DNA of 64,000 nucleotides, from NCBI GenBank assembly GCA_001695595.3, contig MBPM02000006.1:186001-250000 (forward strand), read 5' to 3'. Both the position numbers and the translations under genes were made by a program. The notes beneath the pieces are model-generated. The model was not told where the DNA came from. It ran no database searches and was given only the letters and a program-made list of their open reading frames with translations. Positions 57,474 through 64,000 of this stretch are shown in pieces; within the stretch, counting starts at the first letter, position 1, and each line of letters begins with the position of its first letter. Source of the stretch: Plasmopara viticola. Lineage: Eukaryota > Oomycota > Peronosporomycetes > Peronosporales > Peronosporaceae.

Positions 57474-60400
57474 CACCCACTCGACTTGTCAGCACTTGGC
57501 GACTTGATGCCCAACTTGTTCCGAAGATTTTGAAACTGCACAGCGCTGATTGGCTTGGTCATCATGTCGGCCATCATGTCTTTTGTTAAGCAATACTGCA
57601 ACACCACTTGGCCATCTTCTACCTTTTCACGAACAAAATGATAACGAATGTCGATGTGCTTGGTGCGCTTGTGAAATTCCGGGTTCTTGGCCAACGCAAC
57701 GGAGCCTTGATTGTCCCTGTAAACTGTAACTGCTTCATCAGTTGTCAACTCACCCAATTCGCACAAGAAAGCCTTTAGCCATATAGCCTCTTGTGTTGCC
57801 TCCGACAACGCCATGTGTTCAGCTTCAGTAGAGGACAGCGCCACCATACGCTGCTTCTTGCTCCTCCAGCTGATGCATACGCCGTTCATCATAAACGCAT
57901 AGCCGCTCGTGCTTCTTCTTGTTGCAATATCTCCAGCCCAATCTGCATCCGTAAAACCTCTAAGTCCATCATCGCAGCCCGGTTGGAATTCAATACCATG
58001 TGTCCTTGTCCCTTGAATGTACTTGAAGACCCGCTTGAGCGCTTGCCAATGAGCAGGACATGGATCTGCCGCAAATTAGCTGAGTACTTCCGCTGCTGCG
58101 CGAGGTTTGGTCGAGTACATACCATGAGATACATGATGCACCCTACTGCATTTCGAAAGGGGACTCTAGCCATGGTCACGTCGTGCTTACAACCGTCTTC
58201 ACAAATATTCTTTGTCAGTTTGAGGCCCGGATCTTGAGGTGTCTTGACCGGGTTACTGGCATCCATCTTAAAATTGTGCAAAATTTCACTTGCAAACTTA
58301 TTCTGTCGCATCGAAATAGCTCCACTTGTCTTGTCTTGCTCAATTTCAATTCCGAGGAAAAATTGAGCTGGCATCTCGAATCGATCACTTAATGCTTGCT
58401 TGGTATCTTGTAGAATCTTGACACTGCTGCTTGCGAGCACTAAATCATCAACGTGAAGAGCCACAACGATCATGGCTTGGTCGTTTCGTTAATGCAGTGG
58501 TCTGACTCACACTTTTAGAACCCAAGCTTAAGCATGAACTCGTCGATGGTCATGTTCCACATGCGAGGTGACTGTTTTAGGCCGTATAGTGACCGCTTGA
58601 GCTTGCAAACAAAATCCGGGTGCTCTTGATTCACAAAGCCGTCCGGTTGCTCCATGTATATGTCTTCATCCAACAGACCGTTAAGGAACGCTGTCTTGAC
58701 GTCCATTTGATGCAGTGTAAGGCTGTATTTGACAGCAAGACTAAGCAGGATCTGAATCGATGCAAAATTCGCCACCGGTGCAAATGTTTCATCATAGTCA
58801 ATGCCGTACTTCTGTGAGAAGCCTTTAACACCAAGACGAGCCTTGAACATTTCAACTTCCCCATCTTGATTCTCTTTCACACGAAAAACCCATCTGCATC
58901 CAATCGCTATGCGTCCTTTTGGCAATGGCACAATCTCCCAAGTTTGATTCTTATGCAGGGACTTAACCTCCGAGTCACAGGCTTCCTTCCACTTTACCGC
59001 GTCACTGGATTCCATAGCTGACTTAAATGAAGTCGGCATTTCTCCCACTGAATCCATGACGTGGGCCGCCTCAACATTGAAGAAGTCTTGTGCTGCTGCC
59101 GACATCTCTTCAAGTCCACGACCTTTGCTGAAGGTTGTATGCCGCTTAATTCTTGGAATTTCTGTTGCTTTCTCGAGCGATTCATTTCGTTGGTGACGTT
59201 TCCTGCCCATCTCAATGTCAACATCGAAAAAAAGTTGCCTCTTCTTCTTGTGATTCTTCATCAGTTTCTTCGACATCTTCGATGACAACCTCTTGATTGC
59301 AGTGATCACGCTTCCCAGTATCAAAGACCATTTCCATAAACTTGGCATCGCGACTGACTAGCACACGACAAGTTTGTAATTCCTCAAAGCGATACGCTTT
59401 TTCAGGCTCGGAATAACCGATAAAGCGGCAGCGTACCGACCTTGCATCAAGTTTGGTGCGTTTTTTTGGGAACCGGGACAAATGCGTGGCAAACAAGCAC
59501 CTTAAGGTTTGCCAGCAATGGCTTTTTACCGGTCAAAATTTGGTGAGGTGACTTGTTGTGAGAAACAGCGCGTGTAGGACAACGATTTCGTAGGAATGCA
59601 GCGGTCATAACTGCTTTGCCCCAATAACTTTTGGTAATCTAGCGTGTTCCATTATGCTCCTCGCGCACTCAACCAACGTTCGGTTCATGCACTCAGCCAC
59701 TCCATTCAGCTGTGGTGTGTACTGCGGGGTGAACTTTTGAGCGATTCCCCGGTCACTGCAAAATTTGGCCATTCTGTGCGATGTATATTCTCCATCATTG
59801 TCACTGCGAAGCGACTTCAATCGATATCCGGTCTGCGTTTCAGCAAGCGCAACATATTCAGCAAACTTGGTAGCAACTTCGGATTTGTTGCGCAGCAAAT
59901 ATACCATGCAAAAGTGTGACTTGTCGTCAATAAATGTGACAAAATATCGCTTTCCACTAAAAGTAGGCGTCTGCATAGGGCCACAATCATCACTGTGGAT
60001 GACCTCCAGCACTTGTTTTGCACGGTTGGGTGATGACTTGATGTAGCTTGTACGCGTCTGTTTGTCAAGCGAACATCCGTCACACGCCTCCCGCTGCTTG
60101 ACAGACGCAATGTCAATACCAGTTCCATAGTTTTTCTGAACAATGGCATCCAATCCACTAAAGCCAATGTGACCAAGTCGAAGCTGCCAGAGGTAAGAAT
60201 TGGTGTCCCCATGGCATCCCATCGAAGTTGTCACATTTGCCGTCTCAGCTGGAATTGGTGTCATGCAGAGCTTGATCAAACCCTTTCCTTCGCGTGCACC
60301 AAGCTGCCATCGCAAACCTATTGCATTTGCAAAGCAACCATATCGCTCAAAGGTAATTGGTCCGACATCCTTCGTAAAACGGCCCACTGAAAACAGATTT

Positions 60401-60886
60401 CGCAGTAGTTTTGGAATGTGCCACACTTGTAAGTACACCTTTCTTGATTCCACGTGGTGTTTGCATTGACATAACTATGTCACCAGTTCCAACCGCTTGA
60501 ACAATACCGTCATCAGCAAGATCTACGTCCACCGGAGACATGACCTTGTAGTTGATCGTATACTCTTTCGAGTACGTCATATGCTGAGTTGCACCCGAGT
60601 CTACCAGCCAAACACTGCTTGACTTGGTAGCACTCGTGTCACCACCCACCGAAAATAGAAAGTCGCTGGAAATATCTTCAACTTGTGCGACATTCGCACG
60701 CTGTGGCTTTTGCCGCTCCGCATTATCACATATCCGCGCGGGACACTTGGCAATCCAATGACCGTGTTCCCCACAGTAATGGCAAGACCCACTTGTCTTT
60801 GCCTGCACAAGACGTTCTTTGCGCTTGTTGTTATCATTAGCCATGAACGCTTGCCCTTGGTTGCGCGGCTTCATCGATGCCGCCAC
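57431..60886 (-). pseudogene. Copia pol, frameshifted
   Basis: In order on the minus strand: zinc knuckle CHYCGEHGHWIAKC, protease VWLVDSGATQHM (60347-60886); integrase with the LGHIG...CDGCSLDK zinc region and the catalytic Asp, Asp, Glu in HSDDCGPM, LRSDNDGEY and NGVAECMNRT (59605-60453); linker (59218-59496); RT first half with WVFRVKENQDG and MDVKTAFLNG (58515-59348); RT second half with LHVDDLVLA (57889-58473); RNase H with STEAEHMAL, YRDNQGSV and KRTKHIDIRYHFV (57431-57892). The pieces lie in different frames, so at least five frameshifts or stops separate them, near 60860, 60440, 59640-59500, 59300, 58500 and 57890. Confidence 0.85.
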
Positions 60887-61520
60887 CCAGTTCCTCGCGC
60901 TTCATGTCTTCATGTAGTACCCGAGACGTCACGAGCTCCCACATCAATGAATCAGCACGTGACTCTCGTGCCATGATGAGAAATTGGAACGATTCACTCA
61001 AACTACTCAGAAGCGTGAAAACCAAGTCGTCCTCGCTACCCGGAGCTCCGATCGCATCAAGATGCCCCGCTAGTGTCTTTAACTTGTTAATGTGCTGAAG
61101 CACATCATCACCTTCGTCCATTGTTGCTGTCAGGAAACGTCGACGAAGGAAGAGTCGATTGGCGAGGCTCTTTTTCTCGAAATGTCTCTCGAGCCTTGAC
61201 CATGCATCATGCGCACCAGTCGCAGAACGAACCAGTGGCAGCTGCGAATCTTCCATCGCGAGACAGATGATCGCAAGCGCCTTGCGTGACTTCCTCTCAT
61301 AGGTTCCTTGGTCCAGCGAAGTGACGCATTGCTCCAACTTAATCTCACCACTTGCCACGTCCCACAGATCTTTCTCCTCCAACACCATCTGCATCTTAAA
61401 CTTCCAGTTGTGGAAGTTGATGCCATTGAACTTGTTAATCCGGCTTGGCGCAGACCCGTCCATGGTGGCGAAGGCAGAGTCAGGGGGCGGGAAGGCAGAG
61501 TCGGCGGGGCTTGGGCTCAT
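60837..61520 (-). pseudogene. Copia gag (truncated by frameshift)
   Basis: ATG at 61518-61520. Typical Copia gag (UBN2-like): KFNGINFHNWKFKMQMVLEE, SLDQGTYERKSRKALAIICL, and LERHFEKKSLANRLFLRRRF. The frame stops at 60837 before the zinc knuckle, which continues in another frame from about 60886. Confidence 0.8.
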
Positions 61521-61527
61521 AACCAAT
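61513..61527 (-). other. Putative primer-binding site
   Basis: Directly inside the 5' LTR the minus strand reads TTGGTTATGAGCCC, close to the TGGTATCAGAGC-type site used by Copia elements for initiator-Met tRNA priming. The match is partial. It overlaps the gag start. Confidence 0.5.
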
Positions 61528-61668
61528 TGAAAAAGTTACTTGGGCACTAGTTAGCAAAATGCAAAAGTAAATAATTTATAAGTGCTACCTCTAAGTAGTC
61601 ATCAACCGATTGCAGATAACGGTACTCACCGATATGTAGTTGCTGGTCGAGGCGTCGATTCACAAACA
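61528..61668 (-). repeat. Copia 5' LTR (141 bp)
   Basis: Reads TGTTTGTGAATCGACGCC to ...GTAACTTTTTCA on the minus strand. Clearly paired with 57332-57473. Confidence 0.85.
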
Positions 61669-64000
61669 CCAAGTTCTTCGGCAGGATGAACAAAAAAAAT
61701 TATTTACTGAAAGTGGTGTGATAGCACTGGCAAGCTCACCAATTGTGTTGCCGCACTTCAACGGTGAGCATACGCCGCTCGTGCGCACATATGTGTAGAC
61801 TCAACCAAACAACCTGGATTTTAATAGCGATTTTTACCACGCCGTCCGTCCTCTTCCCATTTGCTAGGCGTGGAAACGTGATGCGGCATAATAAGATTCC
61901 ATGATCATAAATTATCGCTCCTTTTGTACCGACTGGGTTCATGCTCTAATGCGCCAACAGTTTCTGTTGAGTCTTCAAGCTCTTCGCTTTTCGGGGCCAT
62001 TAGCAGAGCTGGCACATATTATCTCGCACATACACACCAAAAAATATATTTAGAAGAGAGAGCAATGTGACGTAAGCTAGTTAGAAGTCTAGGCGACACG
62101 ATAATGCGTCAGAAAAAGCATTCTATTGTTCTGCTTCATGCTTCGCTTTAAATTTATTTTCTGCAAAAAAGGAGAGCTATTTTGGCGTTCTCTGCAATAA
62201 GTGAGACGACCGAGTCGCGTTATGTAGTGATGAATGATGTATCAACATCACGAATGACTTAGTCGATGAGTTACGACCTTAATATCATCGCAAGCAGCTC
62301 TTTGTCACCAAGAAAAAAACTTTTTGGCATAACAATTACAATGCGGTGGCTCTCTCTTGCCCTTCAGCATTTACTTGTGGAACTATAGTGTCGATAGTGC
62401 ATCATCGACGAAACAAAACGATCATTCCAGATCAACCACATCCAAAAATGGCGCTTTTCTTGAATTTGAAATAATACCTCTTGGTATCAAGTTTCTGAAC
62501 TCATTAAGTGTCCTTATCGAGAAGACTAAACAGTGGCCTACCCTTTCCTATGTAATTTTTCCTTTACCTACGTAAGTAATCGGCTGTACACCTCGATCCG
62601 ATAGTAACGCCGAACACGGCTCTTGTGAGACCACATACTGGTAATCCCTACTAAGATTACTTGCGGTCTGTTTAAGTCTTTCTAAGCGATAATTGAAAGT
62701 TCCTTCTCGGTATCTGCAAAGCCGTTTCATTCACAAGTTTTGGTAAGCTCGTCTTTTCCTTATGTTGAATGACCAATATTTAGGCTTCATCATTGACTTT
62801 ACGAGCTTCTCAAAGCTTTGCCACGAGCATCTTGTTTTGGCAGGGCATCCAAGGGTGAAATAGACGCGATTTTCTCTGTTAAAATTATATAGTCGAGCGC
62901 AATCGTCGTCTACCATCGTGTCTACTTAATACCTATCTCGTCCAAGGAAAGACGCCCTGCACTGACCAGTGGTGCGCCACTGGATGCCGTCTTTTTCTTG
63001 ACGTGACTGACGATTTTTGGGACTATTTTTAAACTGACACGATTATATTTCGACCCAGCAACGCCTAGATAAATGTCAAGCGACAAGCCCCACATCATCA
63101 GAAATCTTGCCCAGCGAGTTATGGACCGTTCTACGTGTTTATCTATATCTAAACCTTTGGACGACTATGTCACGCTGGACATACAGCAAAAGCTGTGAAC
63201 AACTTGATGCATTGGCTGAATACTTTCTATGCCGTCCATGGTATGCAGCTAGTGCTCGCTTTGATTACCATTGTTCAGTGAATATCGCACCGCTCCACGT
63301 ACAGCGAAATGCCTCGCCTATGCTACCATGGTGAATACATAATCCGCAACTATGAATATGACATGCAGCGATCGTCCTGCCTTATGACCACCATTTTGTG
63401 GCTTTCGTACCACTCCACAAGCAGCAAGAAGGCCTCATCCATTCAGCCTTGGCTTGAAGCCAATTATGCCACCCATGACAGATGTGCCGTAAGAGCTTGG
63501 TTCATTCCACTCTGCGCACAACAGTAAAGCCTTGCATAAACCGTCTTGCTGTAATGTGTAACATGGTTTCATCGGCATGCAGCAACTTCGGCTTCCTACG
63601 AGCATTGCCAAGAGGTTTCGGCTGAAATCTACACTCCGGACTCCCCTGCCACCAGCAATTCTTATATCAAGTGCTTAATGTCCAACACAATGACCAACAC
63701 GGTCCAGTGTCCGATCTAGCAGAGGCAACTCCGTGACTCGCCAAACTCTGATAGGAGCAAGCGAAGGCTCATTCATTTTTTTTGTTCAGAGTTCTTGAAG
63801 CCTTAGTCAAGCTATTCCTAAGATGAGTTCACGGATCCAAGATCATTGAGCATTTGACGCTATCAAAGCTGATAAATGTCACACCAAAACTACCAAATTA
63901 TTACGCACAGTGACTTTACTTTCGTGTCGCTGGGTGAGCATTGACAATGTCACGCTGATGTGTCTGAGGATCTTCTGACTATAGCTATCTTCCCTTGATA
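61669..64000. other. Intergenic to window end, nothing recognised
   Basis: 2.3 kb of AT-rich sequence. Open frames up to about 75 codons exist on both strands (for example 63107-63334 plus and 63309-63527 plus), but none has a recognisable domain, coding bias or splice partner. No repeat shared with the rest of the window was seen. Confidence 0.5.

Larger units (their letters stand above)
57332..61668 (-). mobile_element. Ty1/Copia LTR retrotransposon, defective
   Basis: A complete element in outline on the minus strand: 5' LTR (61528-61668), primer-binding region, gag, protease, integrase, reverse transcriptase, RNase H, 3' LTR (57332-57473). The gene order protease-integrase-RT-RNase H defines Copia. 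The LTRs are very short (about 141 bp), begin TGTT and end CA, and differ from each other at about a dozen positions. No matching 5-bp target-site duplication is visible (ATAAT on the left, CCAAG on the right). Several frameshifts make it non-autonomous. Confidence 0.9.

Noticed and set aside
1..64000. tRNA, rRNA and CRISPR features
   Set aside because: Scanned for tRNA B-box-like GGTTCGA stretches and regularly spaced repeats; the few GGTTCGA hits (18187, 36154, 37184) have no tRNA context, and no array is present.

Overview
This window looks like nuclear DNA of an oomycete, most likely a Peronosporales species (Phytophthora or a downy mildew). The reasons are spliced genes with very short introns (56-76 nt for most, mostly phase 0), a FYVE-SYLF protein and a GRIP golgin, a decayed Crinkler (CRN) N-terminus, small secreted-protein families, and a dense background of decayed Copia, Gypsy and LINE elements. 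No bacterial features were seen. All calls come from reading the sequence; splice sites are inferred from GT/AG signals and reading-frame continuity.

Layout. 1-4155: GC-rich stretch with a partial reading frame broken by one TGA (1-855) and two unrecognised plus-strand genes (1578-3438, four exons; 3689-4155, two exons). 4214-5937: a seven-exon GRIP-domain golgin on the minus strand, convergent with its neighbour. 5938-7339: non-genic except for a CRN remnant. 7340-8905: GC-rich secreted alpha/beta-hydrolase-like gene (copy A). 9373-10074: single-pass membrane protein. About 10-19 kb: decayed DNA with a LINE reverse-transcriptase relic. 18984-20825: FYVE-SYLF gene. 22658-23536: short-chain dehydrogenase (SDR).

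23.7-46.1 kb is a block of nested duplications. Two inverted arms (about 23.7-28.3 and 38.15-42.2) each carry a secreted hydrolase (copies B and C) plus a dead SDR fragment. Two direct-repeat modules (about 33.35-37.7 and 42.3-46.1) each carry a dead OTU-type protease and a dead 5' piece of the FYVE-SYLF gene. The right arm also has a nested terminal-inverted-repeat element. 46369-47884 is a four-exon leucine-rich-repeat gene. 48-53 kb is decayed, with a Gypsy remnant. 53000-54313 is a secreted trypsin-like protease, tail to tail with a second intact SDR (54384-55271). 55.6-56.8 kb has two more SDR fragments. 57332-61668 is a frameshifted Copia element with about 141-bp LTRs. The last 2.3 kb hold nothing recognisable.

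Three copies of a roughly 325-bp SINE-like element (21439-21760, 36560-36885, 56897-57224) each have a 12-13 bp target-site duplication and an AATAC-type 3' tail. This is the best candidate for an undescribed element. The functional theme is a fast-evolving accessory region: duplicated secreted hydrolases, a secreted protease and duplicated SDRs among repeats, next to conserved housekeeping genes (golgin, FYVE-SYLF).
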